Positions 1 through 8,890 of a DNA stretch of 64,000 nucleotides are shown here, piece by piece (within the stretch, counting starts at the first letter, position 1; every line of letters begins with the position of its first letter). The notes under the pieces are model-generated. The model was not told where the DNA came from. It saw nothing but the letters and a program-made list of their open reading frames with translations, and did not search any database. This DNA is from Flavobacteriales bacterium (lineage in GTDB: Bacteria > Bacteroidota > Bacteroidia > Flavobacteriales_F > PHOS-HE28). The DNA is taken from contig JADJCX010000033.1 of NCBI GenBank assembly GCA_016703005.1, positions 310,001 to 374,000 on the forward strand, given 5' to 3'. The position numbers were made by a program, and so were the translations under genes.

Positions 1-1
1 T

Positions 2-1369
2 ATCACCTTCGCTGCAGCCTGCGGAACACTGCTGCTGGTTGCCTGCAACGGCTCGAAGAGCTTGGCCAAGAAAGCGGCGCAACTCGAAGCCGGCGGCATG
101 TACGCCGAAGCCGCTGACATGTACCTGCAATCGGTGCAACGCAGCAACACGAACGTCGATGCCAAGATCGGCTTGAAGAAGAACGGCCAGCAGTTGTTGA
201 ACGACAAGTTGAGCACGTTCTGGAAATCAGTGAATGCCGGTGGGCAGAAGGGGGAGGCTGTTGATGCCTACCTCGCCGCCAAAGCCTATTCGGACAAAGT
301 GGGTCGCCTTGGGGTACAGTTGGAGATCCCCGAGAATTACACCACGGATTTCAATAAGGTGAAAAGCGAGTACGTCTTGGAACTGTACGAAAAGGGGCAG
401 GTGATGCTCGAGAACAAAGACTACGCGAACGCCGAGAAGGTCTTTGCCCGCATAGGTGAATTGGAGCCAGGTTACAAAGACACCGGAAGCCTGCAAGCAG
501 TAGCCTATTTGGAGCCGCTATATCGGAGTGGCAAAGATGCTCTTGCGGCTGGGCAATACCGCAAAGCATACGGCGATCTCGGAAAGGTCACAGCCAAGGA
601 TGCCACGTACAAGGATGCGGCTGCATTGCGCAAAGAGTCGGTGGAGAAGGGCCGATACACCATAGCCGTTTTGCCGTTCACAGGCAATGCGAAGCAGAAG
701 GCATTGAATGACAAGCTGCTCGCCTACGCCACCACGGCTCTTACGGAAGTCAACGATCCCTTCCTGAAGGTCGTCGACCGCGAGAACCTGCAGCGCATCC
801 TCGACGAGCAGCGCCTCGGTTTGAGCGGAGTGGTGGATGAACAGACCGCGGTGAACGTGGGTAACCTGATGGGTGCGAAGGCCGTGTTGATGGGTACGCT
901 GATCGACTATCGCGAAGAGACGGGTACGTTGAAGACAAGTACCAAGAGCGGGTTCGAGAGCTACCGCGTGCGCCAGTTGAACAAGGAAACCAACACTTAC
1001 GAGACGATCGTGAAGTACCGCCCGGTGAAGTACACCGAGAACTTGCAGGAGAACAAGGTCGTCTTATCGTTCAGCTACAAGATAGTCTCGTTGGAAACGG
1101 GTGAGGTACTCTTCAGCAAAGTGGTTGACGCCACTAAAGACGATCACATGTACTACGCCAGTTACGATGGCGACAAGAACAGCTTATTGCCGGCCGGCCA
1201 GAACGGTACCGTCGACCCGAACGACGCAGCGCGGCGCAACCTGGTGCAACTGTTGAACGCGCCACGCGAGATCAAGCCCACGGCCACGCTCGGCAGCGAT
1301 GCGTTGCGCGAAGGCGCGAATAACATGGCCGCAACTATCCAAGCGCAAGTGGCCAGTATCCAACAGTGA
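2..1369 (+). CDS. CsgG-family outer-membrane lipoprotein (5' end outside window)
   Basis: The frame is open from the first bases, so the start codon lies just upstream of the window. The visible N-terminus is the end of a lipoprotein signal with lipobox LLLVAC (Cys codon at 44-46). About 200 residues with TPR-like helical character follow, then a CsgG-type domain from about residue 217 (IAVLPF; VVDRENLQRILDEQ; a later GAKAVLMGTL strand). CsgG proteins form outer-membrane export channels for curli-type subunits, but many Bacteroidota homologues have no curli and an unknown role. The stop overlaps the GTG start of the next lipoprotein by 4 bp, so the two are probably translationally coupled. 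The family call is confident; the transported substrate is unknown. Confidence 0.85.
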   Translation: MTFAAACGTLLLVACNGSKSLAKKAAQLEAGGMYAEAADMYLQSVQRSNTNVDAKIGLKKNGQQLLNDKLSTFWKSVNAGGQKGEAVDAYLAAKAYSDKVGRLGVQLEIPENYTTDFNKVKSEYVLELYEKGQVMLENKDYANAEKVFARIGELEPGYKDTGSLQAVAYLEPLYRSGKDALAAGQYRKAYGDLGKVTAKDATYKDAAALRKESVEKGRYTIAVLPFTGNAKQKALNDKLLAYATTALTEVNDPFLKVVDRENLQRILDEQRLGLSGVVDEQTAVNVGNLMGAKAVLMGTLIDYREETGTLKTSTKSGFESYRVRQLNKETNTYETIVKYRPVKYTENLQENKVVLSFSYKIVSLETGEVLFSKVVDATKDDHMYYASYDGDKNSLLPAGQNGTVDPNDAARRNLVQLLNAPREIKPTATLGSDALREGANNMAATIQAQVASIQQ

Positions 1370-2766
1370 CCGGCACGAAGCACATAGCGTGGGCAGTGAT
1401 CCTGTCGGCTTCGGTGTTGCCCGGCTGTAAGAACCGGCAGAGCACGGGCACAACTGAAACCCCTGTCGAACAAGGTGCGCGTCCTGCTTGGGTGCAACAG
1501 CGTCCGTCCGGAGGCTTCGACTATATCGGTATCGGCACGGCGAACAAGAGCAGGCCTGACTGGCAGGAAGCAGCGAAGAAGAACGCGCTGAACGATCTGG
1601 CCAGCGAGATAAGCGTGAACATTGAAGGGAACTCCTTGCTCTACACCTTGGATCGGAAGTCCTCATTCGATGAAACGTACACCAGCACGATCCAAGCGAC
1701 TACGCGTGAGCAGTTGGAGGGCTACGAATTGGTAGAGACCTGGGAGAACGGTACCGAGTATTGGACCTACTACCGGTTGGACAAGTCGAAACACGCTGCC
1801 ATCAAAGCGGAGAAGAAGCGCCAAGCGTTGGCCCAAGCCTCCGACTACCACACGCGGTCGCTGGCGAGCCAAGCAGCAGGCGACCTGAAGACGGCATTCG
1901 ATCTTGACATCAGGGGTTTGTTGGCGATGCATGAGTATTGGGGTGAAAGCGATATGGCCGACGTGCAGGGTAAACCAGTACCATTGGCCAATACCATCTT
2001 CGGGGACTTGCAGCAGATCACGAGCAATGTCCGCTTTCAGATACTGCCGGAGCGATGCGAGCTCACCTTCGATAAGGATTTCCGCCGCGAAATGCTGATC
2101 AGCGCGGCACTGGTGCGGAACGGCGGGAGCACGGAACTGGCGCAGTTGCCTTTGAGTATCGTCTATCCTGGTTCCACAGGCAAGGTGACCGAAAAGAAGA
2201 GTACCGATACGGAAGGGCGGACGCAAACCACCGTTCAGCGTGTTCAGCTGGATGCAACAGCCCCCGAACTCTTGGTGACCTTGGACATGGACGCACTGGT
2301 GAGCAAGGATCTTGATCCCGCATTCGTACGCCCGTTGCTCGCAAGCCTCACCGTACCCGAGAAACGCGCTGTTATTGAATTGCGGATGCCACGCGTGTAC
2401 TTGCAAGCCGGCGAGAAGAATTTCGGCGTGGCGATGGCTGACGGCGGTTCGGCTCTGGTGTTGAAAGAAGAACTGACCAAGCGTGGATTCAGATTCGTGG
2501 AAAAGGAAAGCGAGAGCGATATGGTCCTTCGGTTGACAGGGAACACGCGCGAGGGTGGTGAGGCCAATGGCTTCCATACCGCGTACTTGGACCTGTCCAT
2601 CGCATTCAGCGAACGCCGTTCAGGTGACGTCGTTTATGAGGGTGGAAAGCAGAGCATCAAAGGTGTTCAGCTCGACTACCAGCGTGCCGGGATGGACGCA
2701 TACAAGAAAGCCGGGCAGGACCTACGGAAGGAGATCATACCCGCGCTGCTTGATGCGCTGCTCTAG
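1366..2766 (+). CDS. LPP20-family lipoprotein
   Basis: A 466-residue lipoprotein: GTG start inside the stop region of the preceding CsgG gene, a hydrophobic leader and lipobox VLPGC with the lipidated Cys at residue 21. Residues of about 40-150 look like an LPP20 domain (WVQQRP, then YIGIGTANKS, a helix rich in Ala/Lys, and a YWTYYRL strand). The C-terminal half is beta-rich with no recognised domain. LPP20-type lipoproteins often neighbour CsgG-like genes, and the tight coupling suggests the three lipoproteins form one envelope complex. No catalytic motif is visible. The function is inferred from context only. Confidence 0.7.
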   Translation: MTGTKHIAWAVILSASVLPGCKNRQSTGTTETPVEQGARPAWVQQRPSGGFDYIGIGTANKSRPDWQEAAKKNALNDLASEISVNIEGNSLLYTLDRKSSFDETYTSTIQATTREQLEGYELVETWENGTEYWTYYRLDKSKHAAIKAEKKRQALAQASDYHTRSLASQAAGDLKTAFDLDIRGLLAMHEYWGESDMADVQGKPVPLANTIFGDLQQITSNVRFQILPERCELTFDKDFRREMLISAALVRNGGSTELAQLPLSIVYPGSTGKVTEKKSTDTEGRTQTTVQRVQLDATAPELLVTLDMDALVSKDLDPAFVRPLLASLTVPEKRAVIELRMPRVYLQAGEKNFGVAMADGGSALVLKEELTKRGFRFVEKESESDMVLRLTGNTREGGEANGFHTAYLDLSIAFSERRSGDVVYEGGKQSIKGVQLDYQRAGMDAYKKAGQDLRKEIIPALLDALL

Positions 2767-2841
2767 CTGTTCAATGACGCAACCGACTTTGGCACACCTT
2801 TGGAAAGCCCAACACAGACGAAACACACAAACGTCCTACAC

Positions 2842-3441
2842 ATGAGAACTCCCTCCACCTTCCGCACCGTAACGGTACTCTTCTCTGCCCTGTTGCTGTC
2901 CGGCGCGATGACCTCTTGCAAGAGCAAGAAGAAAGCCGCCGAAGCAGAAGCCAAGAACCCACCCAGCGGCGAGACCGAGGTGAAGGTGATGTGCAGCGGC
3001 CCGGAGTTCTTCACGAACAACGAATTCTTCCGTGCGAACGCAGTGGGCGAAAGCATGGACCAAATGACATCGAAAAGCAAGGCCATTACTGCGGCCAAAG
3101 GCCAGCTCGCGAGCGACATCAACAGCAACATCAAGCGGGTGATCGACCAGTACGTTAACAGCCGCGAACTGAACAACCGCGAGGAAGTTTCCGAGCGGTT
3201 CGAGGGCCTTACCCGCGAAGTGGTGGATCAGAAGCTGAGTGGTGTGCGCACCATCTGCGAGAAGCAGGTAACGGTGAACGCCAACGGCAACTTCAAGACC
3301 TACATCGCCATCGAGTTGAGCGCCCAGGAACTGCTCGCTGCATACAACGAGCGCTTGAGCAACGACGAGCGTCTGCGTGTGGACTACGACTATGAGAAGT
3401 TCAAGGAGACCTTCGAGAAGGAGATGGAGAAGATGAAGTAA
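2842..3441 (+). CDS. LPP20-like lipoprotein
   Basis: The ATG at 2842 is chosen over upstream in-frame codons because it begins a proper lipoprotein signal, with lipobox AMTSC and lipidated Cys at residue 26, followed by a Lys-rich linker. The mature part (about 170 residues) has an LPP20-like pattern: an alternating helix around MTSKSKAITAAKGQLASDI, then a strand NFKTYIAIEL and a long acidic C-terminal helix. It is the third lipoprotein in the CsgG cluster, 75 bp after the previous gene, and is followed at once by a strong terminator. It is probably a periplasmic partner of the CsgG channel; that is inference. Confidence 0.65.
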   Translation: MRTPSTFRTVTVLFSALLLSGAMTSCKSKKKAAEAEAKNPPSGETEVKVMCSGPEFFTNNEFFRANAVGESMDQMTSKSKAITAAKGQLASDINSNIKRVIDQYVNSRELNNREEVSERFEGLTREVVDQKLSGVRTICEKQVTVNANGNFKTYIAIELSAQELLAAYNERLSNDERLRVDYDYEKFKETFEKEMEKMK

Positions 3442-3462
3442 GGGCGCCCAGAGCAAGAGGAA

Positions 3463-3497
3463 GAAGCCCCACCGGATCCCGGTGGGGCTTCTTTTTT
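3463..3497 (+). terminator. Rho-independent terminator after the CsgG/LPP20 operon
   Basis: A perfect 13-bp stem (3463-3475 with 3479-3491; arms gaagccccaccgg and its complement) with a 3-nt loop is followed by a run of six T. It starts 21 bases after the stop codon of the third lipoprotein, so it ends that operon. Confidence 0.9.
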
Positions 3498-3607
3498 CGT
3501 TCCCGGCGCGCCATTCAATGCGCGTGTGGATAAGCAGCGCTTCGATGCGGATCCGGTCAGTGTCAAAGCCGGGGCATACAGCATCTTCGCAGCGCGATCC
3601 TAACTCG

Positions 3608-4000
3608 ATGAACAAGCGCACTCTGGCATTCGCTTCTTTGGTCCTCCTATTGGCTGTTGTCATGGGTGCTTTCGGGGCACACGGCCTCAAGAGCAGGATA
3701 GCCCCCGAAGCGCTGGCGAACTGGAAGACCGCCGTTGAGTACCAGTTCTACCATGGAATTGCCCTGCTTTGGCTGGCGGGCATCGACGCGCGGCTCACGA
3801 CGAGGGTTGTCACGCTGTGTCGGACCCTGTTCCTTGGTGGGATCATCTTATTCTGTGGTTCGCTCGCGCTCTTGGCTACACGGGAGGTGTTGGGAACCTA
3901 TGGCCTGACCCCGGTCCTAGGTCCGATCACCCCGCTCGGCGGCTTGTTTTTCATCGGCGGCTGGGGCGTGCTGTTGGTCGCGGCCTTGCGCAAGGGGTGA
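3608..4000 (+). CDS. DUF423 family membrane protein
   Basis: A 130-residue integral membrane protein with about four hydrophobic segments. It shows family hallmarks: GAFGAHGLK near residue 22-30 and a FYHGIALLWL segment, then a GGLFFIGGW stretch near the end. DUF423 (YgdD-like) proteins are small inner-membrane proteins of unknown function. The ATG at 3608 gives the usual family length; the reading frame is open further upstream, but that part overlaps the preceding terminator. It sits alone between two terminated units. Confidence 0.85.
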   Translation: MNKRTLAFASLVLLLAVVMGAFGAHGLKSRIAPEALANWKTAVEYQFYHGIALLWLAGIDARLTTRVVTLCRTLFLGGIILFCGSLALLATREVLGTYGLTPVLGPITPLGGLFFIGGWGVLLVAALRKG

Positions 4001-4032
4001 CTTTGCGCATGGACGTCCGTTCGGTACCCGAT

Positions 4033-4040
4033 TACATTTG
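4033..4040 (+). promoter_or_regulatory. Possible Bacteroidota -7 promoter element upstream of pckA
   Basis: TACATTTG fits the Bacteroidota -7 consensus TAnnTTTG exactly and lies 56 bases before the pckA ATG. A TTTG sits at 4002-4005, but the 27-base spacing is longer than the usual 19-21, so the -33 element is uncertain. Confidence 0.35.
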
Positions 4041-4096
4041 CCGCCCGCTTTCGGGACGAACGTTCCCGGGCATACGAAGAACCAATCCACCACATC

Positions 4097-5710
4097 ATGA
4101 ACGAGTTCGGTAACAAACCGAAGAACGCGGACCTGGCCAGCTTAGGACTGGGGCGTGTAGGCGAGATCTACTGGAATCTTGAACCAGCTGAGCTGATCGA
4201 GGAGTCTATTTCCACCGGTCAGGGCATGTTCGCCGACAGCGGGGCTTTGGCGATCGATACCGGTGAATTCACCGGCCGCAGCCCCAAGGACAAGTTCTGC
4301 GTGAGGGACACCAATACGGAGAACAGTGTGTGGTGGGGAGACGTCAACATCCCTTTCGATACTGCGAAGTTCGACTTGCTCCAGAGCAAGCTTTGCGCGT
4401 ATTTCCAGGGTCGTCCGGTGTACGTGAAGGATGCCTATGCATGCGCTGATCCAAGTTTCAAACTCAATATCCGGGTGATCGCTGAACAACCCGCCAGTGC
4501 ACTATTCGCCAGCAACATGTTCCTGCGTCCGAAACGCGAAGAGATCGACAGCTTCGCCCCGGACTGGAACATCATCTGCGCGCCCGGATTCTGCGCGGAT
4601 CCGGCCGTTGATGGTACGCGCCAGCACAATTTCGCGATTCTCAACTTCAGCAAGAAGACCATCCTGATCGGGGGTACGGGTTACACCGGGGAGATCAAGA
4701 AAGGCATCTTCACCGTGCTCAACTATGTGTTGCCTCACGAGAAAGGGGTGCTAAGCATGCACTGTTCGGCCAACATCGGAAAGAGTGGTGATACTGCTGT
4801 GTTCTTCGGTTTGAGCGGCACCGGAAAGACAACATTGAGCGCCGACCCGGAACGTCACCTCATCGGCGACGATGAGCACGGTTGGAGCGCACATGGCGTA
4901 TTCAACTTCGAAGGTGGTTGCTATGCGAAGTGCATCGACTTGAGCCGCGAGAAGGAACCCCAGATCTGGGATGCCATCAAATTCGGCGCATTGTTGGAGA
5001 ACGTTGTGTTCAAAGAAGGAACCACCGAAGTGGACTTCGCCGATGGATCGAAGACGGAGAACACCCGTGTCAGCTACCCTATCGAGCACATCAGCAATAT
5101 CGCGGTGCCCAGCAGCGGTGGGCATCCGAAGAACATTTTCTTCTTGACCTGCGATGCCAGCGGCGTTCTGCCGCCGATCAGTAAGCTCAGCGCGGGACAG
5201 GCCATGTACCACTTCATCAGTGGCTATACGGCGAAGGTTGCTGGCACCGAAGCCGGTATCACGGAGCCGAAGACAGTGTTCAGCGCCTGCTTCGGCGCAC
5301 CCTTCTTGCCATTGCACCCGGGTAAGTACGCCGAGATGCTGGGTAAGAAGATGAAGGAGCACGATGTGCACATCTGGTTGGTGAACACAGGGTGGAGCGG
5401 CGGAGCCTATGGCACCGGCGAACGCATGAAGCTGAAGTTCACACGGGCGATGATCACATCGGCATTGAACGGTGAACTGGACAAGGTGGAGTACAAGCAG
5501 CACCCCGTATTCGGTGTCAGCGTCCCGACCTCATGTCCCAACGTGCCCGTTGAAGTGCTGGACCCGCGCAACACGTGGAAGAACAAGGAGGCCTACGATC
5601 AAGCAGCCGACAAGCTGGCCAAGGCGTTCAACGACAACTTCAAGAAGTACGCTGACGGTGTTAGCGCGGAGATCCTTGGCGCCGCCCCGAAGAGTGCTGT
5701 GAAGGCGTGA
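4097..5710 (+). CDS. pckA: Phosphoenolpyruvate carboxykinase (ATP)
   Basis: A 537-residue cytosolic enzyme converting oxaloacetate and ATP to phosphoenolpyruvate, CO2 and ADP (EC 4.1.1.49), the entry step of gluconeogenesis. The length matches the family. Diagnostic motifs are the substrate-binding TGEFTGRSPKDKF near residue 55, the kinase-1a P-loop GLSGTGKTTLS at about 238-248, the metal/nucleotide motif IGDDEHGWS just after it, and the C-terminal NTGWSGGAYGTG adenine-binding region. It is a stand-alone transcription unit with its own terminator directly downstream. It is intact and identified with high confidence. Confidence 0.98.
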   Translation: MNEFGNKPKNADLASLGLGRVGEIYWNLEPAELIEESISTGQGMFADSGALAIDTGEFTGRSPKDKFCVRDTNTENSVWWGDVNIPFDTAKFDLLQSKLCAYFQGRPVYVKDAYACADPSFKLNIRVIAEQPASALFASNMFLRPKREEIDSFAPDWNIICAPGFCADPAVDGTRQHNFAILNFSKKTILIGGTGYTGEIKKGIFTVLNYVLPHEKGVLSMHCSANIGKSGDTAVFFGLSGTGKTTLSADPERHLIGDDEHGWSAHGVFNFEGGCYAKCIDLSREKEPQIWDAIKFGALLENVVFKEGTTEVDFADGSKTENTRVSYPIEHISNIAVPSSGGHPKNIFFLTCDASGVLPPISKLSAGQAMYHFISGYTAKVAGTEAGITEPKTVFSACFGAPFLPLHPGKYAEMLGKKMKEHDVHIWLVNTGWSGGAYGTGERMKLKFTRAMITSALNGELDKVEYKQHPVFGVSVPTSCPNVPVEVLDPRNTWKNKEAYDQAADKLAKAFNDNFKKYADGVSAEILGAAPKSAVKA

Positions 5711-5728
5711 TCATATGCGACCGATCGA

Positions 5729-5759
5729 AAGCCCCTGCCCGACCGGCGGGGGCTTTTTT
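5729..5759 (+). terminator. Rho-independent terminator after pckA
   Basis: An 11-bp stem with one G-U pair (arms aagcccctgcc and ggcgggggctt) closes a 4-nt loop and is followed by six T, 18 bases after the pckA stop. Confidence 0.88.
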
Positions 5760-5854
5760 GTGCGTTGCCATATCCAAGTCGGCGCTTCACACGACGCCCT
5801 CGGGGGTATGACAACAATGCGGTTCTCCACCGACTAACTTTCGCCGACCCACCA

Positions 5855-7312
5855 ATGCTTGATCCGCTCCGCTGGTTGATCCTTGTTGCTGCGTTCGCGG
5901 CTGTATCCGGAGCGTGTGTCGGTCAAGGCGTTGGCGACCGCACGTACTATCCGGAGGAACTGCGCGAGATCTTGAGCTGTTGCGGACCACGCATCCACGA
6001 GGCACATGCCGATCCGTACCGGTACGTGAGCCGCGCGGAGCTCGATAGGCTTTTCGATCGGTTGCGTGATGGGTTGGGTACGACGCTTTCGGTCAGTTCG
6101 TTCATCGATTCGGTTGAAGTGGTACTGCGTGCGATCGGCGATGGACACACATCGTGCGAACTGCCTCTGGAGGATGCCGCGAGACTGGAAAGGCGGATCC
6201 CGATCATGCCGATGGAACTGTCGGTTATCGATGGTGGACTATATGTTCGCCGGGATAAGATGGACTTCCGGAGCATCGCACCGGGTTCCAGGGTGCTATC
6301 GATCGATGGTATTGCTGCCGAAGAGATCATCCGGACCTTGATGGACGAAGCGATCTGCGATGGTCGATCAAGGAACGGCGCATTGCGCTTGGTCGAGAAC
6401 GACTTTGCGATCCTTCACGGAATGCGCTTCGGGTTCCGCACGGAACACAAGCTCGTTTGTGAGAATGTACATGGCGTTCTGGAACAAGTGGTCGTGCATT
6501 CGTTGACAGGTGAAGAGATGGCCGCCACGAGGCCATCGCAAGAAGAACTGCTGCCTTGGCGTGTTACTTTCCATGAGGACCGCTCGCTCGCTTGGGTGGA
6601 AATGACCACGCTCGATGCGATGGCGCTTGCCGATGCCGATCAGCGACCCGAGAAATTCTTGGGCGAGCTCTTGCGGGAACTGGAAAAGAAGGAAGTCGGA
6701 ATACTCGTGCTCGACTTGCGTGGCGCCGCGGGCGTAGACCTTGGGATGGCCGAACAGGTGTTCGCCTTGGTTGCCCAGAAACCATTCCGTGTAGTGCAGA
6801 GCATGGCCGTGCGATCGATCACGGTGCCCACTTGGTACCGCCGCGCCGTACCGCTGGATGACTTCTATGCTTCAGCTGGTGGCCGGTTCGCACTGGAGGA
6901 GGCGGGTCTCTATGTATTGCATCCGAACGACGAGCGCTTGAAGGACCTTCCTGCGAGCTATCGCCGGTTCGAAGGCGGGGTGTATGTGCTACAGGATGGG
7001 CTCACACGGGAAGCCGCTGCTGCCGTTGGGATCCTGGCGAAGCGCAGCGGACGTGGCAAGCTGCTGGGTGAAGAGGCTGGCACGAATTCTTTCTCGTACT
7101 GCGGAGGAAGGGAATTGCTTATAACGGCACCCAATACGGGAGTGCGGTTCACGGTGCCATTGATCCGATATGTCTTCGACGGTGCAGCATCGGGCCCCAA
7201 TGAACTGGGTGAATTGCCGGACATCACGCTCCAACCCGATGCCGGTAGTCTTGTTACCGGGGAAGATGGTATCCGCAAAGCCGCGTTGACGGTCATCGAA
7301 GGACTACGATGA
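5855..7312 (+). CDS. S41-like peptidase, probably lacking the catalytic serine
   Basis: The ATG at 5855 begins a signal-peptide-like leader (WLILVAAFAAVSGACVGQG). The 485-residue protein has the S41 (C-terminal processing / tricorn-type) layout: an N-terminal helical region with IGDGHTSCELP, a PDZ-like segment giving GSRVLSIDGI, the LVLDLRGAAG strand, and a GEEAGTNSFS...PNTG block. At the nucleophile position, where families normally have T-x-S-A-A, this protein reads DGLTREAAAA, with Glu386 in place of Ser. It is therefore probably a non-proteolytic scaffold or binding protein. The stop overlaps the next gene's ATG by 4 bp (ATGA). Confidence 0.75.
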   Translation: MLDPLRWLILVAAFAAVSGACVGQGVGDRTYYPEELREILSCCGPRIHEAHADPYRYVSRAELDRLFDRLRDGLGTTLSVSSFIDSVEVVLRAIGDGHTSCELPLEDAARLERRIPIMPMELSVIDGGLYVRRDKMDFRSIAPGSRVLSIDGIAAEEIIRTLMDEAICDGRSRNGALRLVENDFAILHGMRFGFRTEHKLVCENVHGVLEQVVVHSLTGEEMAATRPSQEELLPWRVTFHEDRSLAWVEMTTLDAMALADADQRPEKFLGELLRELEKKEVGILVLDLRGAAGVDLGMAEQVFALVAQKPFRVVQSMAVRSITVPTWYRRAVPLDDFYASAGGRFALEEAGLYVLHPNDERLKDLPASYRRFEGGVYVLQDGLTREAAAAVGILAKRSGRGKLLGEEAGTNSFSYCGGRELLITAPNTGVRFTVPLIRYVFDGAASGPNELGELPDITLQPDAGSLVTGEDGIRKAALTVIEGLR

Positions 7313-8425
7313 GGGATCGATTTTGGTGGGGCGCACTTGCGCTGATCAGCTGCGGTACGCCGGAACCCGATCGTGCGTTGACGGGGGAATGGATCGAGCA
7401 TCGTCCTGAGGTAGCGCAACATTTCACGGTGCTCCTGAGCGGAGCACAACGTCGATTGTTGGTGTTCGCCGATCCGCAACGTGGCGATACCATCTGATCT
7501 TGTCGTTGGGGGCAAGATCCGGGAGGGTGGTCGCTTTGCCGTTCTCAGTACTACTTACTTGCCGTACATCACTGCACTTGGGCGTACCGGTCAAGTGTCT
7601 GGTGCAGCGCATCTGGACAAAGTGCGGGATACAGCTGCGATGCGGCTCCGCGACCTTGGAAGGATCACCGACTTGCGTACAGCCGACGGCGTTGACCGCG
7701 AAGCGATCATGGCGATTGCTCCCGACCTGGTACTTGGCTACCCCTTCGGTCGAGAGGATGGTGTCGGGACTATCGCAGGTGTCCCGTATGTAATGGTCGC
7801 AGAGTACTTGGAGGCACATCCTTTGGGCCGAGCTGAGTGGTTGAAGTTCTTCGGGGCTTTGTTGGGGAAGGAGCGGGATGCCGATAGTCTATACGCCGGG
7901 ATCGCAGAGCGCTATGCCGTTGCGAAGGCCCTGCCTGGTGGCGCGGATCGCCCCAAGGTTCTTTTCGGAAGTCAATGGAACGGACAGTGGTGGGTTCCGC
8001 CGAGCAACAGCTACATGGCGCAGTTGATCACCGATGCAGGTGGCGACTACGTCTTCGCCGACATGCAAGGAAAAGAGAACATCGCGGTGGATATGGAGAC
8101 CATCCTCGCACGCGCCAGTGATGCTGATGCATGGGGTATGATCGCGGAATTGCCCCGGCATCCCAGGGTTGCTGACTTCACCGGGGGTGATGAACGCCTT
8201 CTGGTGTTGAAAGCAGTGCACGAGAACAAGCTGTTCCTTGGGAACACTTCGCGATCCGACCTTTTCGGGCAGGCGATCATTGAGCCTGATATCGTGTTGG
8301 CCGAGCTGCGGGAGATCATGCAGCCGTTTCCAGGGATCACGGATCCCAGCGGGCGGAGGCCCAAGTACTTTGAATGGCTCAGCGGTCACATTCCCCCACC
8401 TCCCGAACAGGAGCAGGGTCAGTAA
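7309..8425 (+). CDS. TroA-type ABC transporter substrate-binding lipoprotein (frameshifted)
   Basis: Two overlapping frames make one gene. 7309-7497 gives a lipoprotein leader (LALISCG) and the first about 60 residues ending FADPQRGDTI. From 7481 the next frame continues with the class III binding-protein fold: VLSTTYLPYITALG, ERDADSLYAGIAERY, VLFGSQWNGQWWVPP. The family includes heme, B12 and siderophore receptors such as FepB and BtuF. Removing one base between about 7481 and 7497 would restore 371 codons. It is coupled (ATGA) to the S41-like gene. No permease or ATPase is adjacent. The shift may be real or a sequencing error; as written, the signal peptide is separated from the binding domain. 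Confidence 0.75.
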
Positions 8426-8886
8426 GGAATACCCAAGCGCTTGTACACCTTCACCAGAAGCCACGCTGGTCCAACCAAGAGAAAGGCCAAGTCCTTCAAG
8501 AAACTGGGCTTCTTGCCTTCAACCTTGTGGCCATAGAACTGGCCCACCCAAGCAACAGAGAAGATCACAAGGCATATGGCCCACAGCGGCCATGGGGCAT
8601 ACTCATCCAGCCAGCGCACGGCCACTATGCACAGGTAGCTGACGAGGGCCATGCCGATCATGATGCTGATCGAGAGCCTCACGTAGAACAGGAGAAGGGC
8701 AAATGCGATCACCAGTTTGGCCCACGGCACTTGCCCAAGCCATGGAAATTCGGCAGGAGGGATGCTCCCCAACAAGCCGATAACACTGAAGAAGATCGCG
8801 GGCACGCACACCCAATGGATGGCGATGTTGGTTGCGTTGCCGTGGTTCTCGCTGTATTCGCCGAACCAGCTTTCTGCGCTGCGCAT
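8419..8886 (-). CDS. DUF962 / Mpo1-like membrane protein
   Basis: A 155-residue protein with four hydrophobic segments and the Mpo1/DUF962 signature: EYSENHGNATNIAIHWVCVP at the N-terminus, WVGQFYGHKVEGKKPSF in the middle, then LLVGPAWLLVKVYKRLG at the end. The conserved His residues belong to the iron site of yeast Mpo1, a dioxygenase for 2-hydroxy fatty-acid alpha-oxidation; bacterial activity is inferred. The 3' end overlaps the convergent binding-protein gene by 7 bp. The gene is intact. Confidence 0.88.
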   Translation of the reverse strand: MRSAESWFGEYSENHGNATNIAIHWVCVPAIFFSVIGLLGSIPPAEFPWLGQVPWAKLVIAFALLLFYVRLSISIMIGMALVSYLCIVAVRWLDEYAPWPLWAICLVIFSVAWVGQFYGHKVEGKKPSFLKDLAFLLVGPAWLLVKVYKRLGIPY

Positions 8887-8890
8887 AACG

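Noticed and set aside
2836..3690. 284-codon open frame on the minus strand
   Set aside because: It is antisense to the LPP20-like lipoprotein and the terminator; composition is His/Leu/Val-rich as expected for the shadow of a real gene.
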